Of a stretch of 64,000 bases of DNA, positions 7,281-15,681 are shown in pieces. Numbering within the stretch: the stretch's first letter is position 1; each line of letters opens with the position of its first letter. The notes beneath the pieces are model-generated. The model had not been told where the DNA came from. It searched no databases and was given only the letters and a program-made list of their open reading frames with translations. A program made the translations under genes and the position numbers. Source of the DNA: Fimenecus sp045543095 (GTDB lineage: Bacteria > Bacillota > Clostridia > Oscillospirales > Acutalibacteraceae); assembly GCA_045543095.1 (NCBI GenBank), contig JAZQMC010000017.1, positions 1 to 64,000 of the forward strand, written 5' to 3'.

Positions 7281-8953
7281 TAATTACCAAAAAAATCAAA
7301 TCCGAAAAATCCGTTTTTTTCGGTTGTGGATTCCTCGGTTTCAGGTTCAGTGCTTGGTGGTGCACCCCATACCTGAATATAGACTTCTGTCCCTTTGATT
7401 TTACTTGTGCCCTGTTCGGGTGTTACCTCGTAAACAGTGCCCTCTTCATAATCGCCGTTATTCTCTTTAGTGATTACATTCACTGTAAAGCCCGCTTTTT
7501 CAAGAGATTCTTTCGCAAAGTCCACATTAAGACCTTCAACAGGCGGAATTGTAACATACTCTGGACCTTTGCTTACCACAAAAACAATTTTTGTGCCCAT
7601 TTCGACCTCTGTACCCGGCTCAATGCTTTGAGAAATAATATATCCCTTTTCAACGGTTGTACTGTATTCGCTTGTTGAACCGATTGTAAAACGCTCATTC
7701 TGAACGGGATTTTGTGCAATCATATCATAAGAAGAATTCACAAAATTCGGAACTTCAATCATCTGCGGTGCTTCAGTTGTCTGTTCAACAGGCGGGTCAT
7801 CATTCATTTTTTCTGCAAAATATTCATAGCCCATGTATCCCGCAAAGATAAGAAGACCAATACCAAGAATTATAAGGAATGTTATAAGCACAATTTTTGC
7901 AGGACTTGTGCTTTCGTATTCCACAGGGGCTTCGTAAACCTCTTTTTTCTCGGGCTTCTGCACACTTGCACCCGAATAAGATGACACAACATTCGACGGA
8001 GTTGCCGAAAGTTCTTCGCGAAGAGTTTCAATATCTTTTGTTCTGTCCTCAGGGTCAACCTGCAAGCCGTTCATAAGTGCGTTTATAACATAAACAGGAA
8101 TAATCTCGGCATAGCGTGCGGGGATAATCAGCTGGTCGTTCATTGAACGAGTAACCGCGTCCTGCGGAACACTGCCCACAAGGGCTCTGAAAAGAACTGC
8201 ACAAAATGCATAAACATCTGACCAATTACCGTTATCATAAGAATAACCGTACTGCTCAATAGGTGTATAGCCCTCAAAAAGTTCGGGGGATAATTCACTA
8301 CCCTCGGTGCGAACCTCTTTAATTGAAAATCCCCAAAGACGAAGTTTGCCGTCGCGACCAATCATAAGATTATCGGGATTGATACCGTTATGAGTAATGT
8401 CCATTTTATGAAGTGCTGACAAGGTTGAAAGCACGGGCATAAAAAGAACCTTTGCTTTTTCCCAGTTAAGATAACCTGTCTGGCTTTTAAGTAAGAATTC
8501 GCGGAGTGAAATACTCTCAACATATTCACTTACCGCATAGGCAGTGTTGTTTTCTTCAACTATGTCAATAACAGGCACAAGTGCCGAAAGTCCACGCACG
8601 CGGGCAAGACTACGCCATAATTTTAAGAATTTATTGAGATATTCATAATAGAATTCTGCCCATTGCTCTTTAACTGCAAGTGCTGTTTCACCGAAACTGC
8701 GGTCAACGAATTTTTCGGGTAAAAACTCACGGATTAACACAGGAGATTTACGGTCTACATCATAAGCCATATATGTAGCACCCTCACTGTTTGATGAGAG
8801 CATTTTACCGATTATATATTTATTACCGATTGGTGTTTTTAACGGAAGATACGGAGAAATTTGCGGAGAATCAACATAATATCCACATCTTGGGCATTGC
8901 TTTTCGCCATAGAGTTCATTCATACAACTCATACAAAGATTATCGATATTCAT
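7280..8953 (-). CDS. Zinc-ribbon, PASTA-domain pseudokinase
   Basis: A 557-residue membrane protein. Order: a zinc ribbon (C7, C10, C20, C23), a Ser/Thr-kinase-like domain (about residues 45-310), a linker, one membrane helix (about 353-375), then two PASTA-like repeats (about 400-470 and 470-535) and an acidic tail. The kinase motifs are degenerate. The glycine loop keeps only its last glycine, the VAIK lysine is an arginine (LIREF), HRDLKPxN has become HNGINPDN at 188-195 with the catalytic Asp lost, and DFG has become GFS at 208-210. It should not transfer phosphate. PASTA repeats outside the cell usually sense muropeptides or lipid II. The ribosome site AAAGGGG lies upstream. It probably acts as a signalling scaffold. 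Confidence 0.8.
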   Translation of the reverse strand: MNIDNLCMSCMNELYGEKQCPRCGYYVDSPQISPYLPLKTPIGNKYIIGKMLSSNSEGATYMAYDVDRKSPVLIREFLPEKFVDRSFGETALAVKEQWAEFYYEYLNKFLKLWRSLARVRGLSALVPVIDIVEENNTAYAVSEYVESISLREFLLKSQTGYLNWEKAKVLFMPVLSTLSALHKMDITHNGINPDNLMIGRDGKLRLWGFSIKEVRTEGSELSPELFEGYTPIEQYGYSYDNGNWSDVYAFCAVLFRALVGSVPQDAVTRSMNDQLIIPARYAEIIPVYVINALMNGLQVDPEDRTKDIETLREELSATPSNVVSSYSGASVQKPEKKEVYEAPVEYESTSPAKIVLITFLIILGIGLLIFAGYMGYEYFAEKMNDDPPVEQTTEAPQMIEVPNFVNSSYDMIAQNPVQNERFTIGSTSEYSTTVEKGYIISQSIEPGTEVEMGTKIVFVVSKGPEYVTIPPVEGLNVDFAKESLEKAGFTVNVITKENNGDYEEGTVYEVTPEQGTSKIKGTEVYIQVWGAPPSTEPETEESTTEKNGFFGFDFFGN

Positions 8954-8984
8954 TTTACCGCCCCTTTCTTTATATTCTAAAACT

Positions 8985-9020
8985 ATAATATCAATACTAC
9001 GTTATAATGTCAAATGACAT
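8985..9020 (-). promoter_or_regulatory. Promoter of the pseudokinase gene with palindrome at -35
   Basis: On the minus strand TTGACA (9013-9008), a 17-bp spacer and TATTAT (8990-8985) make a strong sigma-A promoter. The -35 box lies inside the palindrome ATGTCA-AA-TGACAT at 9007-9020, a possible operator. Confidence 0.65.
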
Positions 9021-9030
9021 TTTGATTACA

Positions 9031-10626
9031 TTAAAACTCGTCGGAGAGTACTGCTTCGGCACATTTTACACCGTCAACTGCCGCCGAAACTATACCGCCC
9101 GCATATCCCGCACCCTCACCGCAGGGGTAAAGGCCGCGGATATTTGTCTGATAAAACTCATCACGAAGAATTCGCACAGGTGATGAACTTCGTGTTTCGG
9201 GGGCTGTAAGCACCGCGTCAGCCATTGCAAAGCCTTTGAGTTTTTTATCCATCTGCACAAGTGCATCACGCATTGTGTTAACAACTTTTTCGGGTAAAGC
9301 TGTGCTTATATCGTCCATTACAACTCCCGTTGGAAATGATGGTTTAACTGCACCTAATTTTGTGGATTTTTGCCCCTTTAAAAAGTCGCCGACAAGTGTT
9401 GCGGGTGCTGTATAATCACCACCGCCCATATTAAATGCTTTCTGCTCGATTTCTCGTTGTAACTGAAAACCTGAAAGCACATGCTCGCTTGGGAAATCCT
9501 CGGGATTAACACCCACAAGAATTGCGGAGTTTGCATTTTCTTTATCGCGGGCATATTCACTCATACCGTTTGTTACTACCCCGCCCTTTTCTGACGAGGC
9601 ACAAACAACCGTACCGCCGGGGCACATACAAAAGGTATATGCACCTCTGCTGTGTGGAGGATGACAAGCAAGCTTATAATCTGCCGCACGAAGTTTCGGG
9701 TGATTTTTAAACTCGCCGTATTGCACGGTATTTATGAATTCCTGCGGATGCTCAATTCTCGCACCCACGGAAAAGGGCTTTTGCATCATATTTATGCCTT
9801 TATTATAAAGCATTTCGATTGTGTCCCTTGCAGAATGACCGATTGAGAGAATAAGTGCATCTGTTTCCAAATCGGTTTCTTTTCCGTATTTATCTTTAAT
9901 TGTTATTCCGTGAATAAATCCGTTTGCAATAATTATATCTGTAAGCTGAGTTTCAAAAAGCACTTTACCGCCGAGAGAAATAATCTCTTCACGAATGGCT
10001 TTCACCGTTGCTTTAAGCTTATCAGTACCGATATGTGGTTTGGCATTTGTGAGAATATCCTCAGGTGCACCGTGGGACACAAATTCTTCAAAGACGAAAC
10101 GGCAACGGCTATCTTTAATACCCGTTGTAAGCTTACCGTCAGAGAATGTACCTGCACCGCCCTCGCCATACTGAATATTTGAGGTTTCGTCTAAAATGCG
10201 GTTAGTCCAGAAATTATTAACATCTGCTGTACGGCTGTCAACATCACGACCACGCTCAATAATTATGGGATTGTGACCGCTACGGGCAAGAATAAGACCT
10301 GCAAACATACCCGCAGGACCGAAGCCCGCAACCACCGGTGACAGTGTGCTTTTTCGGTTGGACTGAGGAATATTATATGAGTATTTTTCGCTTTTTATAA
10401 CGCGGTTGTTATTAAGTGAATTCAGAATTTTGTCTTCATCACCGTCAACAGTCACATCTGCCGTATAAACAAATTTAACCTCGCCCTTGCGACAATCAAC
10501 ACTCTTTTTGAATATTTCAGTTTTTAAAATTCGGTTTTTATTTATTTTAAGCACCTTTGCCGCCGCGTCTTCAATATCTGAAAATTCGCAGTCAAGGTCG
10601 AGCTTTATTTCACTAATTCTGAGCAT
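9031..10626 (-). CDS. FAD-dependent dehydrogenase (COG2509-like)
   Basis: A 531-residue flavoprotein. An N-terminal region of about 90 residues precedes the Rossmann FAD-binding motif VVAGFGPAGMFAG (near residues 98-110). Further conserved segments are GEGGAGTFSDGKL and a C-terminal CGEGAGYAGGIVSAAVDG that closes the FAD site. The family is widespread in Clostridia and its substrate is not established. It overlaps the next gene upstream (the HI0933-type flavoprotein) by 14 bases, so both belong to one operon that begins with the DtxR-type regulator. No signal peptide is present; it is cytoplasmic. Confidence 0.85.
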   Translation of the reverse strand: MLRISEIKLDLDCEFSDIEDAAAKVLKINKNRILKTEIFKKSVDCRKGEVKFVYTADVTVDGDEDKILNSLNNNRVIKSEKYSYNIPQSNRKSTLSPVVAGFGPAGMFAGLILARSGHNPIIIERGRDVDSRTADVNNFWTNRILDETSNIQYGEGGAGTFSDGKLTTGIKDSRCRFVFEEFVSHGAPEDILTNAKPHIGTDKLKATVKAIREEIISLGGKVLFETQLTDIIIANGFIHGITIKDKYGKETDLETDALILSIGHSARDTIEMLYNKGINMMQKPFSVGARIEHPQEFINTVQYGEFKNHPKLRAADYKLACHPPHSRGAYTFCMCPGGTVVCASSEKGGVVTNGMSEYARDKENANSAILVGVNPEDFPSEHVLSGFQLQREIEQKAFNMGGGDYTAPATLVGDFLKGQKSTKLGAVKPSFPTGVVMDDISTALPEKVVNTMRDALVQMDKKLKGFAMADAVLTAPETRSSSPVRILRDEFYQTNIRGLYPCGEGAGYAGGIVSAAVDGVKCAEAVLSDEF

Positions 10627-11857
10627 TGTTTATCCTTTCGGCTATGGTACGACCCGCAAGTCTGCCTGAAGACCACGCCCATTGAAGATTATATCCGCCA
10701 CAGTCGCCATCAATATCAAGGGCTTCACCGCAACAGAAAAGATTAGAAACTAACTTTGATTCCATTGTTTCGGGGTAAAACTGTGAACAATCAGCACCTC
10801 CCGCAGTAACCTGAGCATAATCAAAACTGCGGGAATTTTTTATTTTAATTTTCCAGCACTTACAGATTTTTGCAAGCCTCAGTATTTCATCGTCACTCAT
10901 TTCAAAAATCTTACCGTTCGGTGCAATTCCGCATTCTTTTAAAAGAGTTATACAGAGTTGCTTATTCATAAGACCGATAAGCACATTTTCGCAGAGTCCT
11001 GTTCCGAATTCACGACGGTCAAAAAGATAATTTTCAATCTGTTCTGCCGTGAAATCGGGGGTAACATCAAGATTTATATGAATATTATTTGATGGTGACA
11101 TTGAAACATAGCGAGAAAGTTGCATTATGGGAATTCCCGACAGACCGTAATCGGTAAACTGCACTTCGCCGTAATTCTCCTGTGCTTTTTCGCCGTCAAT
11201 GATTAAATCCATTCTGCACACTGAACGCACGCCTTTGAGTGCCTTTGTGAATTCGTCACAGTTAAGCGACACAAGTGCAGGGGCGATAGGTGTTATTTTG
11301 TGACCCAACATTTTAAGTAATTCATAAGCATCACCGTCGGTTCCGTGCACCTTTGCCGCCTTACCGCCGCAAGCAACAACCACATAGTCAAAGCGGTCAC
11401 GGTTATTCACTACAATTTTCTGTGTAACGCCGTTATCAACCGTTTTAAGATGCACCGCACGGTAGTCACAGGCAACGCTGATTCCTAAACGATTACATTC
11501 AAAACGGAGAGAATCAAGCACCGATGATGCCTGATTTGAAAGAGGATAAACTCTGCCCTCGTCCTCTTCTCTTGTATAAAGACCCAAAGAATTAAAAAAC
11601 TCAATATTTTTTTCAGGTGTGAAATACTTAAGTGCATACTCTGCAAATGCAGTATCGCCACGATAACCGCTATCCGCTGAATTCATATTGGTAAGATTAC
11701 ATCTGCCGTTACCCGTTACCAATAATTTTTTGCCCACTCTTGGGAGTTTTTCGATGATTGTCACATTTATGTCATCTTCATTTTTTATAGTTTTAAAAAT
11801 CTCGACAGCACAGGCAAGACCTGAAGCTCCGCCGCCGATTATAGCTATCTTCTTCAC
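10613..11857 (-). CDS. HI0933/YhiN-family FAD oxidoreductase
   Basis: A 414-residue flavoprotein with the N-terminal dinucleotide motif IIGGGASGLACA and the family signature VTGNGRCNLTN near residue 50. The C terminus has GEALDIDGDCGGYNLQWAWSSG split over the FAD pocket. Relatives include the bile-acid enzyme BaiN, but many family members have unknown substrates, so no bile-acid role is claimed. It lies between the DtxR-type regulator (3 bases upstream) and the COG2509 flavoprotein (overlapping), which suggests one transcript and a shared redox task. Confidence 0.88.
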   Translation of the reverse strand: MKKIAIIGGGASGLACAVEIFKTIKNEDDINVTIIEKLPRVGKKLLVTGNGRCNLTNMNSADSGYRGDTAFAEYALKYFTPEKNIEFFNSLGLYTREEDEGRVYPLSNQASSVLDSLRFECNRLGISVACDYRAVHLKTVDNGVTQKIVVNNRDRFDYVVVACGGKAAKVHGTDGDAYELLKMLGHKITPIAPALVSLNCDEFTKALKGVRSVCRMDLIIDGEKAQENYGEVQFTDYGLSGIPIMQLSRYVSMSPSNNIHINLDVTPDFTAEQIENYLFDRREFGTGLCENVLIGLMNKQLCITLLKECGIAPNGKIFEMSDDEILRLAKICKCWKIKIKNSRSFDYAQVTAGGADCSQFYPETMESKLVSNLFCCGEALDIDGDCGGYNLQWAWSSGRLAGRTIAERINNAQN

Positions 11858-11860
11858 TTT

Positions 11861-12244
11861 TTATGCCTGCCTTTCAAGATATTCATACAACTTATCTATT
11901 GTAACAGAGCTCATTACATGCTCCATTTTGCACGCGTCCTTCTCGGCATTTTCCTCGTCAACGCCCAAGGTATCCATAAGAAAGTGCTTGATGAGCTTGT
12001 GACGACGCAAAACATTAGCCGCATAGCTTTCGCCTGCGGGTGTAATTACAATATCGCCATAAGTTATGTGCTCAAGAAAGCCGTTCTGTGTAAGTGTATT
12101 GACTGCGCGGTTAACGCTTGGCTTTGAAACACCGAGATGCTCTGCTATGTCAGTAAGCCTTACATTCCCCTTTTGTTGTGAAAGCACAAACACGGCTTCA
12201 AGATAATCTTCAAGAGATGAAGTCATATTAACATCTTTATTCAT
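11861..12244 (-). CDS. DtxR/MntR-family metalloregulator
   Basis: A 127-residue iron- or manganese-responsive repressor. The N-terminal winged helix includes LEDYLEAVFVLSQ and SKPSVNRAVNTL. A helical metal-binding and dimerisation part follows with H, C and E ligands (RRHKLIKHFL, CKMEHVMS). It lacks the extra SH3-like domain of long DtxR proteins, so its size matches the MntR group. It is the first gene of an operon with two flavoproteins and likely controls that operon or metal uptake elsewhere. Several conserved residues are typical of Clostridia members of unknown metal choice. Confidence 0.88.
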   Translation of the reverse strand: MNKDVNMTSSLEDYLEAVFVLSQQKGNVRLTDIAEHLGVSKPSVNRAVNTLTQNGFLEHITYGDIVITPAGESYAANVLRRHKLIKHFLMDTLGVDEENAEKDACKMEHVMSSVTIDKLYEYLERQA

Positions 12245-12321
12245 TTTAAACTCTCTTTTCTAGTAACCGCTGATTAAATCGAAGTCACAATTCTCAATGG
12301 TTGCTTTGTTATTATCATAAT

Positions 12322-12351
12322 ATTTTATCACGGTTATCGCTCAATAGTCAA
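12322..12351 (-). promoter_or_regulatory. Promoter of the DtxR-flavoprotein operon
   Basis: On the minus strand TTGACT (12351-12346), an 18-bp spacer and TAAAAT (12327-12322). The leader of about 75 bases can form an imperfect hairpin between AACCATTGA and TCAGCGGTT. Confidence 0.55.
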
Positions 12352-12359
12352 CATTATAA

Positions 12360-12395
12360 ATATAAAAACCTTGCAAGTGTAATACTCACAAGGTT
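12360..12395 (-). terminator. Terminator of the XRE regulator gene
   Basis: On the minus strand AACCTTG and CAAGGTT (12395-12389 and 12373-12367) form the stem, followed by TTTATATTT. Confidence 0.65.
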
Positions 12396-12400
12396 CAAAA

Positions 12401-12751
12401 TCATTCTTCTTTATTTTTTAATTGTTCAAGAAGTTTACGCTTTTCGGCTGAATCAAGAAGTCTGTATCTGACAATCAATTCTCTTTCGCCTTTTGATAAT
12501 TCAGATACATATTGAGGTGCATCACCCTGAAAATCACTATCATCATACAAATCAATGGTTATGGTATCGTCAAACACGTCCAATGAAACTCTGTAAAATG
12601 CAGCGAGTTTTTTTATTATAGCAAATTCAGGTTTTCTTCTGCCGATTTCATAATTTGAATATGCGGAACGGCAAAGGCCCAACACGTCTGCTAACTGTTG
12701 TTGCGAAAAGCCGTTACGGATACGAAGTTCTTTTAATCTTTTTGCAATCAC
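12401..12751 (-). CDS. XRE-family transcriptional regulator
   Basis: A 116-residue protein with an N-terminal Cro/CI helix-turn-helix: RLKELRIRNGFSQQQLADVL, then SAYSNYEIGRRKPE. A short acidic C-terminal tail follows with no known domain. The start is a GTG at 12751, chosen because AGAGGTGA lies five bases upstream. A longer frame opening upstream would run through the promoter and is rejected. It is divergent from the alpha/beta hydrolase gene, with both promoters in a 130-bp gap, so it may control that gene and itself. Confidence 0.85.
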   Translation of the reverse strand: MIAKRLKELRIRNGFSQQQLADVLGLCRSAYSNYEIGRRKPEFAIIKKLAAFYRVSLDVFDDTITIDLYDDSDFQGDAPQYVSELSKGERELIVRYRLLDSAEKRKLLEQLKNKEE

Positions 12752-12770
12752 AAAAATCACCTCTGTCACA

Positions 12771-12799
12771 ATTATACAACGAAACGAGCCCATTATCAA
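12771..12799 (-). promoter_or_regulatory. Promoter of the XRE regulator
   Basis: On the minus strand TTGATA (12799-12794), a 17-bp spacer and TATAAT (12776-12771), close to consensus. Confidence 0.7.
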
Positions 12800-12807
12800 T
12801 AAAAATA

Positions 12808-12835
12808 TTGCAAAATTTTGTGAATATGGTAGAAT
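12808..12835 (+). promoter_or_regulatory. Promoter of the alpha/beta hydrolase gene
   Basis: TTGCAA (12808-12813), a 16-bp spacer and TAGAAT (12830-12835). It lies back to back with the XRE promoter, the two -35 boxes being only 8 bases apart. Confidence 0.6.
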
Positions 12836-12879
12836 ATTGGTATAAAAGCACTAAAAAAGTAATAATAAGGAAGGATTTT

Positions 12880-13923
12880 ATGCCGTATATTATCTGTGGA
12901 ATTATCATATTCCTCATCGCGTTTCTCTTTCTGGTTGCTTTTAAAATTATGTCTGCCACCGGAATTGACAATCGTTGTGAGGGTAATGAAAATCTTAAAT
13001 ATTTCAAGGCAAAGAATTTTGACAATCTTAACGCAAGACCCATAAACTTTAAATCGGACAAAGGTCAGACCCTTAACGGATTTATTTATGACTGTGCAAA
13101 AACCGAAAAGAACAAGGCGTTGATTGTTTTTTCGCACGGTATGGGTGCGGGACATCTCGCATATACAACCGAAATCAATTATTTTGCACAAAAAGGATAT
13201 ATGGTGTTAGCCTATGACAACACAGGCACCTGCACCTCTGAAGGCAAAAAAATCAAAGGTTTTGCACAGGGTATTATTGATTTGAAATATGCACTTGATT
13301 TTGTGAGTGAACGTGAAGAGTTAAAGGATTTGCCAATTCTTCTTGCAGGGCATTCATGGGGTGCTTACAGCGTATGCAATGTTTCTGCATTAAAGCCTGC
13401 GGTTGAAATCAAGGGTATTGCAGCATTCTCGCCATTCAACTCAATGAACAAACTTATTCGCGACGCGGCAAAGCAGAAAACAAAACTTAATTTAAGTGTT
13501 TTAAGTCCGTTTTTTGATATTATCAATTTAATAAAATTCGGAAAAACCGGTGTTCTTCGCACCTGTGATACAATAAATAATAATGCAATACCCACACTTA
13601 TAATGCACGGCGGTAATGACCTGACGGTAACGCTTAAAAACAGTCCTGTGGGCAGAAAAAACAGAATTGCAGACAATGAAAATGCAAGGACTGTGCTTTA
13701 TGAGAGCAAATATCATAATGTTTATCTTGCAAAAGATGCCGAACAATATATGAACGACATTTTTGCACGTATCGGTTCTCTTGGTGAAAACAGTCCCGAG
13801 GCTTATGAAATTTACCAGAATATTGACTATACACTGATTACCAAAGAGGATTTGACCGTAATGGATACGGTTAACGATTTCTTTGAAGAATGCATTATGA
13901 AAAGGGATTTTTTAAGTGAATAA
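12880..13923 (+). CDS. Membrane-anchored alpha/beta hydrolase
   Basis: A 347-residue serine hydrolase. One N-terminal membrane helix (about residues 3-22) is followed by an alpha/beta-hydrolase fold. The oxyanion-side motif FSHGMGAGH lies near residue 90, the nucleophile elbow is GHSWGAY, the acid is in HGGNDLTV, and the catalytic histidine is in YHNVYL near the C terminus. The start at 12880 follows AAGGAAGG by five bases; a longer upstream frame would cross the promoter. Substrate is unknown; esterase or peptidase-like activity at the membrane is likely. The neighbouring divergent XRE gene is a candidate regulator. Confidence 0.85.
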   Translation: MPYIICGIIIFLIAFLFLVAFKIMSATGIDNRCEGNENLKYFKAKNFDNLNARPINFKSDKGQTLNGFIYDCAKTEKNKALIVFSHGMGAGHLAYTTEINYFAQKGYMVLAYDNTGTCTSEGKKIKGFAQGIIDLKYALDFVSEREELKDLPILLAGHSWGAYSVCNVSALKPAVEIKGIAAFSPFNSMNKLIRDAAKQKTKLNLSVLSPFFDIINLIKFGKTGVLRTCDTINNNAIPTLIMHGGNDLTVTLKNSPVGRKNRIADNENARTVLYESKYHNVYLAKDAEQYMNDIFARIGSLGENSPEAYEIYQNIDYTLITKEDLTVMDTVNDFFEECIMKRDFLSE

Positions 13924-13931
13924 ACAAATTA

Positions 13932-13959
13932 AAGTCGGTAGAAATACCGACTTTTTTGT
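13932..13959 (+). terminator. Terminator of the hydrolase gene
   Basis: AAGTCGGTA (13932-13940) pairs with TACCGACTT (13945-13953), followed by TTTTTGTT. Confidence 0.85.
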
Positions 13960-13972
13960 TTATCATTTTGAA

Positions 13973-14012
13973 TATACCGCGAGCCGAACGCCACGCAGTA
14001 TTGCGGAAAAAA
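13973..14012. repeat. Dispersed repeat, partial copy A
   Basis: A 40-bp right half of the repeat that is complete at 14034-14115: TATACCGCGAGCCGAACGCC, then ACGCAGTATTGCGG and an A run. It is the same sequence as the full copy apart from one base. Confidence 0.8.
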
Positions 14013-14033
14013 ACCAAAAAATGAAATAGATTT

Positions 14034-14115
14034 ATTTTTTCGTAAGACAATGTGGCGAAGGCGAAGCTGTATCGGGTATACCGCGAGCCGAACGCCACGA
14101 AGTATTGCGGAAAAA
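14034..14115. repeat. Dispersed palindromic repeat, copy B
   Basis: An 82-bp element. Its two ends (about 23 bases each) are imperfect inverted repeats matching at 17 of 23 positions, from a T run with GTGGCG to CGCCACG with an A run. A GGTATACC palindrome lies near the middle (14075-14082). A third copy is at 51184-51262 in this window. It abuts the end of the FAD-Rieske gene and encodes nothing. Confidence 0.8.
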
Positions 14116-14119
14116 GAAA

Positions 14120-15415
14120 CTATTTCAAATCTTCTGTTGCGGGGTTTTCGATTAGTTTTCCTTCTTCTGTAAACCTTGAGCCGTGGCAGGGGCAATCCCA
14201 AGTGTGCTCGTCGGGGTTCCATTTGAGTGCACAACCTAAATGCGGACATCGTTTTGTGGTAGGCGTGGCAAGGTTGATTGCCGTTTCACCCAAATTCACA
14301 AAAAGTTGTGTAGTGAGTACACTTCGTGAGGGCAAGAACACCTCTTTGTAATCGTTATCTTTACCCGTGACTAAATCCGCAAGCAGATTTGCTGACACCA
14401 TTGCAGAGGTCATACCCCATTTATTAAAGCCCGTCGCGACAAAAAGGTTTGGAGTTTTAGGCGAATACTGCCCAATATACGGTACACTGTCAAGGCTCAT
14501 ACAGTCCTGCGTTGCCCAATGATATTTTTCAGGACAATCGGGATAATGAATTTTAGCAAAATTTCTTATTTGAGTATAAGCCCCACCCTGCTTGCCTGTG
14601 CGGTGGTCACCCCCGCCCACTATTAAATAATTTTTATAATTACGGAATGAATATCCGCCCGTTTCTTCATCGAGATACATTCCGTTGACTTTAGGTCCGT
14701 TTTCGTAGGCGATAAGGTAAGAGCGTTCCTGATAAAGTTTAATAAAGAATGCACCCCGACGGTTCATAAATGGAAAATGCGTTGCAACGATAATCTTATC
14801 TGCCACCACATCACCGTGAAAGGTTATGGCGGTATTGCCCCGCACCTCAATTACCTTGGAATTTTCATAAATTTCTAAATCCTTTAAGATTTCTGAAAGC
14901 AATTTAAGAGGATTGAATTGTGCCTGATTATGAAATTTCACTGCACCTGCAATCTTAATAGGAACAGGAATTTTGTCAAGATAATCTGCCTTGTAGCCTA
15001 TTCTTTCAAGGGATTTTAATTCTTTTTCAACCTTGCGGATATTGTCGGTTGAATACACAACATTATCTTTATTTTCAAAATCGCAGGGGATATTCTCTGC
15101 TAAACGGCGAAAATCATCAATGGCTTTTTCATTGGACTCAAGATACATCAACGCCTTTTCTTCGCCGAAATTTTTAATGAGTTTATCGTATATAAAGCCG
15201 TGTTGTGAAGTAATTTTTGCGGTGGTATTCTGTGTTACCCCGCGACAGATTTTATCCGCCTCTAAAACAATGCAATTAACCCCGCGTTGCTTTAATTTAT
15301 AGGCACACAAAATGCCCGCAATACCGCCACCGATTACGAGAACATCGGTTTTTTTATCTCCGTCAAGAGTTGGAAAGGATTTGAATTCTGAATACGCTGA
15401 CCAGATTGATAACAT
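14120..15415 (-). CDS. FAD-dependent oxidoreductase with C-terminal Rieske domain
   Basis: A 431-residue fusion. The N-terminal two thirds is a DAO-type flavoprotein with the FAD motif VIGGGIAGILCAYKLKQRG near residue 28. The C-terminal domain of about 70 residues is a Rieske [2Fe-2S] module with both ligand boxes, CPHLGC and CPCHGS, intact. It should pass electrons between flavin and the cluster; the substrate is unknown. The ATG at 15415 is chosen because GGGTGA lies five bases upstream; a GTG three codons earlier lies inside that box. The gene follows the copper ATPase by 62 bases, and its ribosome site is buried in a long hairpin. Confidence 0.88.
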   Translation of the reverse strand: MLSIWSAYSEFKSFPTLDGDKKTDVLVIGGGIAGILCAYKLKQRGVNCIVLEADKICRGVTQNTTAKITSQHGFIYDKLIKNFGEEKALMYLESNEKAIDDFRRLAENIPCDFENKDNVVYSTDNIRKVEKELKSLERIGYKADYLDKIPVPIKIAGAVKFHNQAQFNPLKLLSEILKDLEIYENSKVIEVRGNTAITFHGDVVADKIIVATHFPFMNRRGAFFIKLYQERSYLIAYENGPKVNGMYLDEETGGYSFRNYKNYLIVGGGDHRTGKQGGAYTQIRNFAKIHYPDCPEKYHWATQDCMSLDSVPYIGQYSPKTPNLFVATGFNKWGMTSAMVSANLLADLVTGKDNDYKEVFLPSRSVLTTQLFVNLGETAINLATPTTKRCPHLGCALKWNPDEHTWDCPCHGSRFTEEGKLIENPATEDLK

Positions 15416-15419
15416 AAAA

Positions 15420-15467
15420 ATCACCCATTATATTTTGCCTAAAATAACAGCAAATATAATGGGTGAT
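15420..15467 (-). terminator. Long hairpin covering the FAD-Rieske ribosome site
   Basis: The arms at 15420-15438 and 15450-15467 are an 18-bp inverted repeat with a single bulged base. On the minus strand the second arm contains the GGGTGA ribosome site of the FAD-Rieske gene and is followed by five U residues, then the ATG. It can thus terminate RNA coming from the copper ATPase gene and also hide the ribosome site in read-through RNA. Confidence 0.65.
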
Positions 15468-15477
15468 GATATTTTAA

Positions 15478-15681
15478 TTATTCGATTACCTTGTAGCCCT
15501 GTTCCTCAACTGCTTTTTTGAGGGTTGCGGGGGCTGCATCTGCATCAAGAGTAACAATTGCTGTGCCGTCTTTGTGGCTTACGATTGCTTCTCTTACCTC
15601 TGCTACACCTTCAAGTGCTTTTTTAACGTGTGCCTCACAATGCGGACACATCATACCTTCAATTTTCATTGTAATTTCCAT
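15478..15681 (-). CDS. copZ: Probable internally initiated CopZ-like copper chaperone
   Basis: Inside the copper ATPase frame an ATG at 15681 is preceded by AAGGAG (15696-15691) with a nine-base gap, an ideal ribosome site. Starting there gives a 67-residue protein, the normal size of CopZ, with the HMA motif GMMCPHC near the N terminus and no membrane part. CopZ carries Cu+ to the pump and to regulators. I infer that this site makes free chaperone in addition to the fused domain. The alternative is that the site is a relic of two genes that fused when a stop codon was lost. Confidence 0.55.
   Translation of the reverse strand: MEITMKIEGMMCPHCEAHVKKALEGVAEVREAIVSHKDGTAIVTLDADAAPATLKKAVEEQGYKVIE

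Noticed and set aside
7214..7984. Two plus-strand frames opposite the pseudokinase gene
   Set aside because: They lack ribosome sites and are rich in Cys and Phe, as expected of an antisense shadow of a real gene.
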